Of a DNA stretch of 64,000 bases, positions 1-9,084 are shown piece after piece. Made by a program: the position numbers and the translations under genes. Every line of letters begins with the position of its first letter. The stretch's first letter is position 1. Below the pieces are notes generated by a model that made no database searches, had not been told where the DNA came from, and worked only from the letters and a program-made list of their open reading frames with translations. This stretch comes from Paraburkholderia unamae (GTDB taxonomy: Bacteria > Pseudomonadota > Gammaproteobacteria > Burkholderiales > Burkholderiaceae), in the NCBI RefSeq assembly GCF_003268775.1, contig NZ_QLSU01000018.1, forward strand, positions 108,291 through 172,290, in the 5' to 3' direction.

Positions 1-1
1 T

Positions 2-562
2 TACGGCGGCGCCTGTCTCGCGGTCGAGCATCTCGCGCATCTGGGCCACAAGCGCATTGCCTTCCTCGCCGGCGACGAAACGATCGAAGGCGTGCGCGAC
101 CGCCAGCGCGGCTATCACGACACGCTGGCTCGCCTCGGCCTGCCGCGCGAAGACGCGCTCGTCGCCGCGGGCGACCTCTCGCAAATGATGGCGTTCGACG
201 TCACGTTCGATCTGCTCAATCTCGCCGAGCCGCCCACGGCGATTTTCACGGCCAACGACCAGAGCGCGTTCGGCGTGATCGCCGCGGTTCGCGAAGCGGG
301 CCTGCGCGTGCCCGACGACATTTCGGTGATCGGCTTCGACGACATTCCGATGTCCGAGCAATTTCATCCGGCGCTCACGACGATCCGCCAGCCGTTCCAG
401 CAAATGGCGCGCTCGGCGGTCAACACGCTGCTCGCGCAGATCGCGGGCATCGACGCGGCGTCACAGCGCATCACGCTGCCCGCCGAACTCGTGGTGCGCG
501 ACTCGACCGGACCGGTGCGCACGAAGCAACGCCGCACGCGTCACCAGATCGTTTCGACGTAA
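2..562 (+). CDS. LacI-family transcriptional regulator, C-terminal part (5' end outside window)
   Basis: The reading frame is open from the first bases of the window, so the helix-turn-helix end lies upstream and is not visible. What remains is the periplasmic-binding-protein-like effector domain of LacI/GalR regulators: the blocks AIFTANDQSAFGVI, VPDDISVIGFDDIP and LTTIRQPFQQMA are the usual conserved stretches that form the sugar pocket and dimer interface. The family represses sugar or nucleoside catabolic genes until a ligand binds. Its target cannot be read here. Its last 22 bases overlap the end of the convergent PIN-toxin gene. A second, complete LacI regulator lies near 8 kb. Confidence 0.9.
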   Translation, partial: YGGACLAVEHLAHLGHKRIAFLAGDETIEGVRDRQRGYHDTLARLGLPREDALVAAGDLSQMMAFDVTFDLLNLAEPPTAIFTANDQSAFGVIAAVREAGLRVPDDISVIGFDDIPMSEQFHPALTTIRQPFQQMARSAVNTLLAQIAGIDAASQRITLPAELVVRDSTGPVRTKQRRTRHQIVST

Positions 563-930
563 GTCGAGGCGCGCACTTTCGCGTCCGAGGTCACGAGCGC
601 GCCGCCGTGCGTGCGCGCGGTGGCGACAATGAGCCGTTGATGCGAGGTGAGCGCGGGCGGCAGCGTCGCCGCACGCAGCGCGATCTCGGTGTCGACCGGC
701 ACCATGCGCACGCCCTCCAGCTTCAGGAAGGTGGACAGCCAGCTTCGCGCGTCCATCGAAAGACCGAGACTGCCGTGCTTGACGAAGTCCGCGATTTCAA
801 GCGCGCTGATTGCCGAGATCAGGATGTCGCCGCCGTCCAGTTCCCGGTCGATCGCATCGTGCGCGGCCTGGCTCAGCGCCTTTTGCCGCCCTAGCCAGCA
901 CACGAGCGCGAGCGTATCGAGCGTGATCAT
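541..930 (-). CDS. PIN-domain toxin (VapC-like ribonuclease) of a type II toxin-antitoxin pair
   Basis: A protein of about 129 residues with the PIN-domain layout: an acidic start (ITLDTLALVCW), a central Glu in SALEIADF and a C-terminal acidic block (ATARTHGGALVTSDAKV). PIN toxins are Mg-dependent endoribonucleases that cut tRNA or mRNA when the antitoxin is degraded. The ATG start shares one base with the antitoxin stop codon (TGATG), which implies translational coupling; a GTG three bases upstream is an alternative start. The 3' end overlaps the convergent LacI gene by 22 bases. The family is confident, but the RNA target is unknown. Confidence 0.85.
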   Translation of the reverse strand: MITLDTLALVCWLGRQKALSQAAHDAIDRELDGGDILISAISALEIADFVKHGSLGLSMDARSWLSTFLKLEGVRMVPVDTEIALRAATLPPALTSHQRLIVATARTHGGALVTSDAKVRASTYVETIW

Positions 931-1160
931 CACTCTTCCCGCTCGGCGGCGAGCGGTTCGAGCGCGTGCTTCAGATTGAAGTGAATGATCGACGCGCGCA
1001 GCAGTTCGAGCGGGTTCTCTTTCTTGCTGCGATAGGGCCGGATTTCAATGGTGGGCTGGCCCCGGTCCGTGACGATGACGGTTTCGCCCAGCGTTTCGAC
1101 CTGGCGGAACAATTCGCAGGCGCGGGACTTGAAAATGGCTTTGGATACTCGCTTTTCCAT
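930..1160 (-). CDS. Phd/YefM-type antitoxin
   Basis: A 76-residue protein that matches Phd/YefM antitoxins: an N-terminal DNA-binding fold (SKAIFKSRACELFRQVE), then the typical TVIVTDRGQPTIEIRPY segment, then a toxin-binding tail rich in charged residues. It should neutralise the PIN toxin encoded directly downstream and autorepress the pair. I chose the ATG at 1160 because GGAG sits about eight bases upstream; a GTG at 1172 would add four residues and remove that ribosome site. No clear operator palindrome is visible directly upstream. Confidence 0.83.
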   Translation of the reverse strand: MEKRVSKAIFKSRACELFRQVETLGETVIVTDRGQPTIEIRPYRSKKENPLELLRASIIHFNLKHALEPLAAEREE

Positions 1161-1312
1161 GACGCTCTCCACCCATCACAATTTCAGACGATCATTTTTG
1201 GCATCGGGCCTGCGGCCCGGCGGCGCTTTATGAAGTTCGGGCTCTTGCCGTCGCAGGCGCTCTTACCGGTAACATCCGTGAGCCGCAGCCGATCAATTAA
1301 GAAGAAACCTGC

Positions 1313-1334
1313 TAAACGTTACCCTTAACGTTAG
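1313..1334. promoter_or_regulatory. Paired AACGTT palindromes, possible operator
   Basis: In the roughly 410-base gap between the antitoxin start (1160) and the small hypothetical gene ending at 1572, two AACGTT-centred boxes lie 12 bases apart (TAAACGTTA at 1313-1321, TTAACGTTAG at 1325-1334). A third lies at 1504-1513. Palindromes with a central CG are typical of LacI-family operators. The binding protein is not identified. Apart from these boxes and the palindromes listed next, I see no gene in 1161-1571. Confidence 0.35.
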
Positions 1335-1501
1335 TTCATGTTAGTGGCGCGTATCTGGGGCCGCCATGCGTGGTTTACCCAGGCTCCACGGTGTGCCCAA
1401 CGAAGTCGCGTCATCGTCGCCCATCCCCGCCCAGCAGGGCTTTCACGGCATGCAAGCTCCCTCCGCTCCAACGGCGACATCTCGCATGCAGGTGACGATA
1501 C

Positions 1502-1515
1502 GGCTAACGTTAGCC
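1502..1515. promoter_or_regulatory. 14-bp perfect palindrome GGCTAACGTTAGCC
   Basis: A perfect 14-bp palindrome around AACGTT, the third copy of this core in the gap. It lies eight bases before another palindrome of different sequence (1523-1534). It is a possible regulator-binding site, and no promoter can be assigned to it with confidence. Confidence 0.4.
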
Positions 1516-1522
1516 CCGCGAT

Positions 1523-1534
1523 GAAAGCGCTTTC
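1523..1534. promoter_or_regulatory. LacI-type operator core GAAAGCGCTTTC (outlying copy)
   Basis: A perfect 12-bp palindrome identical to the core of the operators at 7745-7760 and 8904-8917 in the sugar locus. Here it sits just beyond the last gene of that locus and about 360 bases upstream of the antitoxin start. It may be a distal operator of the same LacI regulator, for example for looping, or a chance match. Confidence 0.4.
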
Positions 1535-1571
1535 GCCCGCGGCACTTCTATCACGCCGTGATCCTTTGGCG

Positions 1572-1805
1572 TCAGTCTGCCGGCCGCCAGTCCGCGCTCG
1601 CATCAGGAGGCAGGTTCCGGTCCGAATCCGGCTCCAGTCGCCACGGTCCCGACGACCCTTGCGCATCGAAATGCACGATCATCTTGTGCAAAGCTTCGCG
1701 CTCAGTCGCCGGGCCCGAGCGAGGCGACGCCGGTTCGGCGGCGGGCGTGTCCCCGGCAGCGCCCTGAGCCGCGCGGTTGAAATCGTCCTTCGATCCTTGC
1801 TTCAT
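1572..1805 (-). CDS. Small hypothetical protein
   Basis: A 77-residue protein I do not recognise. It is hydrophilic and rich in Ala, Pro and Ser, with a central block EALHKMIVHFDAQG and a Trp-Arg-Leu near the C-terminus; there is no signal peptide or membrane segment. The ATG at 1805 is preceded by GGAGAG at good spacing, which is the main support for a real gene. It lies 30 bases downstream of the sugar ABC ATPase gene in the same direction and may be the last member of that operon. No function can be assigned. Confidence 0.5.
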   Translation of the reverse strand: MKQGSKDDFNRAAQGAAGDTPAAEPASPRSGPATEREALHKMIVHFDAQGSSGPWRLEPDSDRNLPPDASADWRPAD

Positions 1806-1835
1806 CGTTGCGCTCTCCACCGTCACACGAGGCCG

Positions 1836-2966
<1,131 letters not shown>

Positions 2967-3066
2967 TGTTACGTTCTCCTGAATCCTCTTGCTTGCATGC
3001 CCGCGTGACCCTGCCCTGCTGCTGTCGCGCCACGCGGGATACGGCGCGCCTGACTACGTGTGCGCG

Positions 3067-4404
3067 TCAGCGCGATGCCATCGCGCCGGCGTGTTCCGCG
3101 ATCACGTCGCGATACCAGTGCGCGCTATCCTTGAGCGTGCGCTGCTGGGTTGCGTAATCGACGTGCACCATGCCGAAGCGCTTGTCGTAGCCGGACGCCC
3201 ATTCGAAGTTGTCCAGCAGGCTCCATGCGAAATAGCCGGCGACATCGACACCTCGCTGCGCCGCTTGCGCCAGCGCGGCCAGATGCAGGTCGTAGAAGCG
3301 AATACGCTGCGCGTCGTGCACCCGGCCGTGCTCGAGTGCGTCTTTCGTCGCGCAGCCGTTCTCGGTAATGTAGATGGGCGGCAGCGTGTAGTCGGCGTTC
3401 AAGCGCGTCAGCAATTCGGTGAGGCCTTCGGGATAGATTTCCCAATCCATGTCCGTGAAGCCGTGCTCGCCCGGCGGACGCTTTTCGCCCGATGCGCTCG
3501 CGAAAATTCGCGTGTAATAGTTGATGCCGAGAAAGTCCAGCGGCGCGCCGATGATCTCGAAGTCGCCTTCGCGCACGACATCCTGCGGTCCGCTCTCGCC
3601 ATACCAATGCAGCGCCTCGGCCGGGTATTTGCCCTTGAAGATCGGGTCCATGTACCAGCGCACGAACTTCGCGTATTCGAGCGACGCGGCGGCCAGGTCC
3701 TCGGGCGCATTCGTCGCGCCGTGCGCAGGCGACTGGTTCAGCACGATGCCAAGCGGCGCCTTCACGCCGTCGGCACGCAGCGCCTGCACGGCGAGACCAT
3801 GCGAAAGCAGCAGATGGTGCGCCACGTGGGCGGCTTTCTTCAGGTCGGCGTTGCCGGGCGCGAAATAGCCCGTGGCGTTGCCGAGCCACGCGGTGCACCA
3901 CGGCTCGTTGTGCGTGGCGATCGAAGCCACCCGGTCGCCCAGCGCGCCGCCGATCTTGCGCGCATAGTCCGCGAACCGGTAGGCCGTATCGCGGTTCTCC
4001 CAGCCGTTTTGCGCCTCCTGGAGCGCGAGCGGCAGGTCCCAGTGATACAGCGTCGCGAATGGCTGGATGCCGCGCGCGAGCAAACCGTCCACCAGACGGT
4101 CGTAGAACGCCAGGCCCTTTTCGTTGAACGCGCCGCGGCCATCCGGCTGCACGCGCGGCCAGGCAATCGAGAAGCGATAGGCGTTGACACCCAGATCCGC
4201 CATGAGGTCGAGATCCTGCTCGAAACGATGATAGTGGTCGCAGGCCACGTCGCCGCTTTCGCCGTTCACGACCTTGCCGGGCACCCGGCAAAACGCGTCC
4301 CAGATAGACGCGCCGCGGCCGTCCTCATGCGCTGCGCCTTCGATCTGATAGGAACTGGTGGCTACGCCCCAGACGAAGTCTTCCTTGAATCGAAACGTCG
4401 ACAT
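3067..4404 (-). CDS. Glycoside hydrolase family 1 beta-glucosidase
   Basis: A 445-residue GH1 enzyme, full length for the family. The N-terminal signature (FVWGVATSSYQIEGA), the acid/base Glu in THNEP (E167) and the nucleophile Glu in ITENG (E348) are all present, as is the C-terminal WSLLDNFEW block. GH1 enzymes hydrolyse beta-glucosides such as cellobiose by a retaining mechanism. There is no signal peptide, so it acts in the cytoplasm on sugar brought in by the adjacent ABC transporter. The ATG at 4404 is chosen because GAGGAA lies 9-10 bases upstream; a TTG at 4422 is less likely. The exact sugar is not readable from sequence. Confidence 0.93.
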   Translation of the reverse strand: MSTFRFKEDFVWGVATSSYQIEGAAHEDGRGASIWDAFCRVPGKVVNGESGDVACDHYHRFEQDLDLMADLGVNAYRFSIAWPRVQPDGRGAFNEKGLAFYDRLVDGLLARGIQPFATLYHWDLPLALQEAQNGWENRDTAYRFADYARKIGGALGDRVASIATHNEPWCTAWLGNATGYFAPGNADLKKAAHVAHHLLLSHGLAVQALRADGVKAPLGIVLNQSPAHGATNAPEDLAAASLEYAKFVRWYMDPIFKGKYPAEALHWYGESGPQDVVREGDFEIIGAPLDFLGINYYTRIFASASGEKRPPGEHGFTDMDWEIYPEGLTELLTRLNADYTLPPIYITENGCATKDALEHGRVHDAQRIRFYDLHLAALAQAAQRGVDVAGYFAWSLLDNFEWASGYDKRFGMVHVDYATQQRTLKDSAHWYRDVIAEHAGAMASR

Positions 4405-4462
4405 AAACGAAGTATTCCTCAATAGTCATGCCCGCGTGGGCGTGGAGAAGATGAAGCGCACT

Positions 4463-5293
4463 TCATGACTTGACCGCGCCGGCCGTCAGGCCGTCGATCA
4501 AGCGTCGCGAAGTGAAGGCGAACAGCACCAGCAGCGGCAGCACCGCGACCGCGGACCCCGCCATGACCGCGCCCCAGTCCGAATTGGTCGGGCTTTGCAG
4601 AATGCGCAGCGCGAGGGGCAGCGTGTACATCGAAGGCGAACGCAGCACGACGAGCGCCGAGAGAAAGTTGTTCCAGCTTTGGATGAAGCTGATGAGCCCG
4701 AGCGTGCCCAGCGCCGGCCCGAGCAAAGGCATCACGATGCTCCAGTAAATGCGGAACTCGCCGCAACCGTCGATACGCGCCGCCTCGATCAGGTCGTGAG
4801 GAATGGCCGAAGCCACGTACTGGCGCATGAGGAACACGCCAAGCGCGGCAGCGGCGCCGGGCACGTACAGCGCGCGGGGCTCGTTGATCCAGCCAAGCAG
4901 GTTCATCGTCATGAAGGTCGGGATCATGCTGAGGAACGGCGGCACCAGCATGGCCGTGAGCGCCACCGCGAACAACGCCTTCTTGAAGCGGAACTCGTAC
5001 ATCGCGAACGCATAGCCCGCCATCGAGGTAACGAGCAGCGTCAGCACCGTCTGGAGCGTGGAGGTATAGAAGCTCCAGCCCAGATTGCGCCAGAACGGTA
5101 TATGGCGCATGAGCGACGCCATATTGTCGAGAAACGCGTTGCCGAACCAGAGCGGCGGCGGCATCGAGAAAATCTCGGAGCTCGTGTGCGTGGCGAAGAC
5201 GAACATGAACCAGAACGGCGAGAACATCAGCACCGCGCCCGCGAGCACGATGGCGTAGCCGGTGTAACGGGCCTTGTTGTTCGACGGTTTCAT
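4463..5293 (-). CDS. Carbohydrate ABC transporter permease (MalG-like)
   Basis: A 276-residue inner-membrane protein with about six hydrophobic segments and the EAA loop (EAARIDGCGEFRIYWSIVMPLLGPAL) that contacts the ATPase. It ends in the short charged tail usual for MalG-type permeases. The start at 5293 has GAGGAGG upstream, and its ATG overlaps the stop of the preceding permease gene by four bases (ATGA), so the two are translationally coupled. It forms the membrane channel together with the permease encoded just upstream. Confidence 0.93.
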   Translation of the reverse strand: MKPSNNKARYTGYAIVLAGAVLMFSPFWFMFVFATHTSSEIFSMPPPLWFGNAFLDNMASLMRHIPFWRNLGWSFYTSTLQTVLTLLVTSMAGYAFAMYEFRFKKALFAVALTAMLVPPFLSMIPTFMTMNLLGWINEPRALYVPGAAAALGVFLMRQYVASAIPHDLIEAARIDGCGEFRIYWSIVMPLLGPALGTLGLISFIQSWNNFLSALVVLRSPSMYTLPLALRILQSPTNSDWGAVMAGSAVAVLPLLVLFAFTSRRLIDGLTAGAVKS

Positions 5294-6315
5294 CGCGATG
5301 CCTCCTCGTTCATGCCGCTGCGGTGAAAAATTCGCGTGTTGAGCCACATCAGCGCGGAAATCGTGATGAACAGCAGCCATGCAATCGAACTGGCCGTGCC
5401 GAAGTCGCCGTCATGAAACGCCGTGCGATACATGTAGACGGCGGTGGTCAAGCCGGACTGGCTCGTCCCCATGCCTTCGTTCGGCAGCAGAATGAATGGC
5501 TCCTCGAACAGTTGCAGACCGCCGATGATGGACAGCGTCACCGCGAAGAAGATCATGGGCTTCAGCAGCGGAATCGTGATGCGCGTGAACTGCTGCCAGC
5601 CATTCGCGCCGTCAATGCGCGCCGCTTCGTAGATATCCTTTGGAATGGTCTGTAGTGCAGAGAGATACAGCACGGTGTTCCAGCCCACATAACGCCAGAA
5701 CACCACGAGAGACACCGCCGGCTTCACATTCGCCGGGTTATACAGCCACTCAACCGGCTTCGAAGGCACGATCCAGTGCAGCCCCGGAATCTTGCCGATT
5801 TCGGCGATGGCGAGGTTGATCATCCCGAAGTCGGTCGAATACAGCGACGAGAAAATCAGCGCAATTGCCACGCTCGACGTGATGAAGGGGAGGAAATACA
5901 ACCCCACGACGACATTGCGCCAGCGTCGAAACGCGGTTTGCAGAAAGAACGCGAGCGGCAGCGCGACGAGATGTTGCGGGACGCCGGACAAGATCGCCAT
6001 GGAAGCCGTGTTGTAGAGCGATTTCCAGTACCAGGGATCGGTCAGCGTGAACGTAAAGTTCGAGATGCCCACCCATTTCATGCTTGCGAGTCCCGCCGTC
6101 GCGTCCCAGCTCTGGAACGAGAGATACAGCGAAAAGAGCAGCGGAAACGCGAGAAACACGGCGAATAGCAGGAAAAACGGAGCAAGAAACAGGTACGGCG
6201 CGATCTTCACCGTGCGCAGCCGCGATCGGGCGCGAGGCGTGGCGAACGGCGCCAGGCCGTCGCTCATGCGCCCCTCGGGGGCGGCGGGTTCGGTGGTGGG
6301 CAGTGGATAGTTCAT
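5290..6315 (-). CDS. Carbohydrate ABC transporter permease (MalF-like)
   Basis: A 341-residue inner-membrane protein. After a soluble N-terminal arm of about 37 residues come a first strongly hydrophobic helix (PYLFLAPFFLLFAVFLAFPL) and further membrane spans, with the EAA motif YEAARIDGANGWQQFTRITI near residue 230. This is the partner of the MalG-like permease that follows with a four-base overlap. A perfect hairpin separates it from the upstream binding-protein gene. Confidence 0.93.
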   Translation of the reverse strand: MNYPLPTTEPAAPEGRMSDGLAPFATPRARSRLRTVKIAPYLFLAPFFLLFAVFLAFPLLFSLYLSFQSWDATAGLASMKWVGISNFTFTLTDPWYWKSLYNTASMAILSGVPQHLVALPLAFFLQTAFRRWRNVVVGLYFLPFITSSVAIALIFSSLYSTDFGMINLAIAEIGKIPGLHWIVPSKPVEWLYNPANVKPAVSLVVFWRYVGWNTVLYLSALQTIPKDIYEAARIDGANGWQQFTRITIPLLKPMIFFAVTLSIIGGLQLFEEPFILLPNEGMGTSQSGLTTAVYMYRTAFHDGDFGTASSIAWLLFITISALMWLNTRIFHRSGMNEEASR

Positions 6316-6335
6316 CAGTAGTTCCGTCCATTCTG

Positions 6336-6364
6336 GCGTGGCCGCGCTTCATGAGCGGCCACGC
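6336..6364 (-). terminator. Intercistronic hairpin between binding-protein and permease genes
   Basis: Perfect 10-bp arms (GCGTGGCCGC / GCGGCCACGC) around a nine-base loop, without a T-run. It sits in the 107-base gap between the binding-protein gene and the first permease. Such hairpins often stabilise the upstream mRNA or attenuate reading into the permeases, so that binding protein is made in excess. Confidence 0.6.
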
Positions 6365-6422
6365 TGTGACAGCCAGCTTCGGCGGCGGCGCGAAGCCTGC
6401 CGCGCCGTTTCCCGAAGGCCGC

Positions 6423-7670
6423 TTACCGGCGGACCCGATGCGCGATCTGATCCTGGGCTTCCTGCAACGCCGTGTGGATGTCCTCGTTGCTGTCCACCAC
6501 CTTGTCGAGCGCGGAATGCACCGCCTCCTCGGCGACCTGGTCATACTTGCTGCGCTGGATCGCCGGAATGTGCGTGGCCGCGTCGCGCCAGATCAGGCGG
6601 GCCTTCTCGTTGCCGAGGAACGCGACCGGCTGCGCGAAGAACGCATCGTTCTGCGCGGAGAGCAGCGCGGGGAACGCGTCGATCGAGCGGAACGAAGCAA
6701 GCTGCGTGTCCTGGCGCGTCGTCAGGAATTTGATGAATTCCCAGGACATCGGCTTCTGCGTCGCTTTGACGGGAATCGACCAGAACGTGCCGCCGAACGA
6801 CGCGTAGGCGCCATTGGGAAGATTGGTCGCGCGCCACAGGCCCTTGGTGTCGGGCGCGATCCACGACGAGAGGTGGCCGCCAAGCCATGCGCCCATCATC
6901 TGCGTCGCGACGGTGCCGCGTTTAAAGCTCTCGGCCCATTCGTTCGACCACGGGGTGATCTTCGCGTCGAGGCCGAGATCGCGTGCCTTCTTCGCAAGCT
7001 CGAAGGCCTTCACGAAGCGCGGCGACGTCACGACGGGGTTGCCGGCCTTATCGAAGTACACGCCGTCGCCCGGCTTCAAGTCGGCGCGAATATAGATGTC
7101 CTCGATATCGCGCGACGACGCCATCAGGTACGCCCCCGTCGCCTTCTTGATCTTCTGGCCGGCCGCGAGATACGAGTCCCACGACTTCGTGAGGTCGGCT
7201 TCGCTCACGCCCGCCTTGTCGAGAATGTCCTTGCGGTAGAACAGCGTACCGGGACCGATGTCGCCCGGCATGCCGACAATCGCGCCGTCCTGCGTGGTGG
7301 CCTGCGCGAACGTGTAATTGATGAACTCGCTCTTGTACTGACCGGCGTTATACGGCGGCTTCGAGAGGTCTTCGAGACCGCCGCCCGCCGCGAAGCGCCC
7401 AATGAAACCCACTTCGACCGCCATCACATCGGGCAGGTCCGAGCTCGTGGCGAGCGCGGTGGTCATGGCGTTATGGTGATCGGCGATCGCGAGCGACGAC
7501 ACCTTGATATCGACATCGGGATGGAGCTTCTTCCACGCGGGAATCGCATCCTTGATTTCCTGGTCGAGCTTCGGGAAAACCGCAACCGTCAACGTGGTGT
7601 TGGCTTGCGCGCCCACTGTTGCGAGGCTGAGCAGCACTGCGGCGGCCGCGCCGGAAAAACGGAACTTCAT
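6423..7670 (-). CDS. Extracellular sugar-binding protein of ABC transporter
   Basis: A 415-residue precursor with a clear signal peptide (MKFRFSGAAAAVLLSLATVGAQA, cleavage expected after AQA near residue 23). The mature part is a group 1 solute-binding protein with the blocks VDIKVSSLAIADHHNAMTTA, PGDIGPGTLFYRKDI and FWSIPVKATQKPMSWEFIKF. It captures the sugar in the periplasm and delivers it to the two permeases encoded downstream. AGGAGA precedes the ATG at 7670. A 16-bp LacI-type palindrome lies about 75 bases upstream, so the gene heads a repressible operon. Confidence 0.93.
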   Translation of the reverse strand: MKFRFSGAAAAVLLSLATVGAQANTTLTVAVFPKLDQEIKDAIPAWKKLHPDVDIKVSSLAIADHHNAMTTALATSSDLPDVMAVEVGFIGRFAAGGGLEDLSKPPYNAGQYKSEFINYTFAQATTQDGAIVGMPGDIGPGTLFYRKDILDKAGVSEADLTKSWDSYLAAGQKIKKATGAYLMASSRDIEDIYIRADLKPGDGVYFDKAGNPVVTSPRFVKAFELAKKARDLGLDAKITPWSNEWAESFKRGTVATQMMGAWLGGHLSSWIAPDTKGLWRATNLPNGAYASFGGTFWSIPVKATQKPMSWEFIKFLTTRQDTQLASFRSIDAFPALLSAQNDAFFAQPVAFLGNEKARLIWRDAATHIPAIQRSKYDQVAEEAVHSALDKVVDSNEDIHTALQEAQDQIAHRVRR

Positions 7671-7744
7671 GTTTTGTCTCCTGATGATACGTTCGTGAAT
7701 AACGTTCGACTGCTCATCGATTACTTCGTACTGCTTCCCGCCAG

Positions 7745-7760
7745 GTGAAAGCGCTTTCAC
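7745..7760. promoter_or_regulatory. LacI-type operator, 16-bp perfect palindrome
   Basis: GTGAAAGCGCTTTCAC, a perfect 16-bp palindrome located between the LacI regulator gene and the sugar operon it precedes, 75 bases before the binding-protein start. The core recurs at 8904-8917 and, with one change, at 10545-10558. Family knowledge supports such sequences as LacI/GalR operators. The assignment to the adjacent regulator is inference. Confidence 0.8.
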
Positions 7761-7798
7761 ATCCGTGCTGAAAGATCCGCCCCCCGGCGGTCCCTGCG

Positions 7799-8881
7799 TT
7801 ACCCCGGCTGTGCTCCCGAACTCGCGGGCGGTGCGATGCGCCGCGTGGTTTCGCGCGTCACGAGCGTGAGCGGAACCGGGCTGAGCGAGATGGATTGCTT
7901 GCGGATCATCTGCACGATGCCCTGCGCCGCGAGGCGGCCGATTTCAAACGTCGGCTGCCGTACCGTCGTGAGCGGCGGCGTCATGTACGACGACGTGGGC
8001 AGATCGTCGAAGCCGACCAGCGAAATGTCTTCGGGCACGCGCACGCCACGGCGGAACATCGCGAGGCGCGCGCCATACGCGGTCTGGTCGTTTGCGCAGA
8101 ACACCGCGCTGAATGTCGGGCGGCGCGCCATCAGACGCTCCATCGCGGCCAGCCCGCCCGTCTCCAGGTAGTCGCCCTGTTCCACGAGACCGGCGTCAAA
8201 GCCAATGCCCGCTTCCTCCAGCGCGATGCGGTAGCCGTCCAGCCGCTCGATCGCGTCCTCGTGACTGCTCGGCCCGGCAATGAAGGCGATCTCGCGATGC
8301 CCCTCTTCGATCAGATGCCGCGTCGCGTCGCGCGCGCCCTTGAGATTGTCGATCGGCAAACCGGCCAGCGCGGGGCCGTTGTGCAACGAGCGCCCCAGCA
8401 CGAGCATCGGCGCGTGCCGCGCGTATTCCGCAAGCGAGGGCTCATCGAGCTGCGCATGCAGCAGGATGACGCCTTCCACGCGGCGCGCGATCAGTTCTTC
8501 GAGGCGCGCCTTTTCGTCGTCGAGATTCCAGCGGCTGCTCACGAAGATCGGTGTAAAGCCGGGCTCGTACAGCGACTCCTCAATGCCGCGCAGCCACTCC
8601 GCGTAAAAGGGACTCGACACGGCCTGCGTGAGCACGCCGATCGTTGCGGTCCGGCCGCTCGCCAGGCTGCGCGCCAGCACGTTCGGCCGATAGTTGAAAC
8701 GGGCAATCGCCTCTTCCACGGCGCGCTGCTTTTCGGGCAGAACGCGCGCCGAACCATTGAGGATGCGCGACACCGTGCTCGGAGAAACCCCGGCTGCGCG
8801 CGCGATCTCCTCGAGCTTGACATTGGGCGAGCTGATGTCCTCTTTGGGTGCGTCGCGATTTTCGTTAGGGCCGTCGGTCAT
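7799..8881 (-). CDS. LacI-family repressor of the sugar locus
   Basis: A 360-residue regulator. An N-terminal extension of about 20 residues is followed by the LacI helix-turn-helix (VKLEEIARAAGVSPSTVSRILNGSARV) and hinge helix (RPNVLARSLASGRT), then the sugar-binding domain with CANDQTAYG and VPEDISLVGFDDLPTS. It lies directly upstream of the ABC/GH1 operon in the same direction. Palindromes of one sequence flank its gene on both sides (7745-7760 and 8904-8917), which suggests repression of the transporter operon and autoregulation. The inducer is probably the imported beta-glucoside or its product, but this is inferred. Confidence 0.92.
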   Translation of the reverse strand: MTDGPNENRDAPKEDISSPNVKLEEIARAAGVSPSTVSRILNGSARVLPEKQRAVEEAIARFNYRPNVLARSLASGRTATIGVLTQAVSSPFYAEWLRGIEESLYEPGFTPIFVSSRWNLDDEKARLEELIARRVEGVILLHAQLDEPSLAEYARHAPMLVLGRSLHNGPALAGLPIDNLKGARDATRHLIEEGHREIAFIAGPSSHEDAIERLDGYRIALEEAGIGFDAGLVEQGDYLETGGLAAMERLMARRPTFSAVFCANDQTAYGARLAMFRRGVRVPEDISLVGFDDLPTSSYMTPPLTTVRQPTFEIGRLAAQGIVQMIRKQSISLSPVPLTLVTRETTRRIAPPASSGAQPG

Positions 8882-8903
8882 GAGTTCCGCCTGAATGATT
8901 GCC

Positions 8904-8917
8904 TGAAAGCGCTTTCA
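8904..8917. promoter_or_regulatory. LacI-type operator upstream of the repressor gene
   Basis: TGAAAGCGCTTTCA, a perfect 14-bp palindrome 23 bases upstream of the repressor ATG. It shares its core with the operator in front of the sugar operon, so autoregulation is likely. Confidence 0.78.
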
Positions 8918-8965
8918 ATTAAAGAAAGGTGTGATCCGTGGTGCGCGCCCGAAACCCCGCACTCG

Positions 8966-9010
8966 AAAAAAGCAGCCGATGCGACCCGGGTGGAGGAGTT
9001 GTCGCATCGG
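8966..9010 (-). terminator. Rho-independent terminator of the porin gene
   Basis: Read on the minus strand: a stem with perfect 10-bp arms (CCGATGCGAC / GTCGCATCGG), a 15-base loop, then CTGC and a run of six T. This is a classic intrinsic terminator 75 bases after the porin stop. It separates the porin transcript from the LacI gene. Confidence 0.85.
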
Positions 9011-9084
9011 CCTCTCCATACAAGAGAATCAAGCAGTACCTAACACTCAGAGATCACTACAACGACAGGTCAGACAGGAACAAC

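Noticed and set aside
6084..7748. 554-codon plus-strand frame opposite the binding-protein and permease genes
   Set aside because: No recognisable domain; the minus-strand frames carry signal peptide, membrane helices and family motifs.
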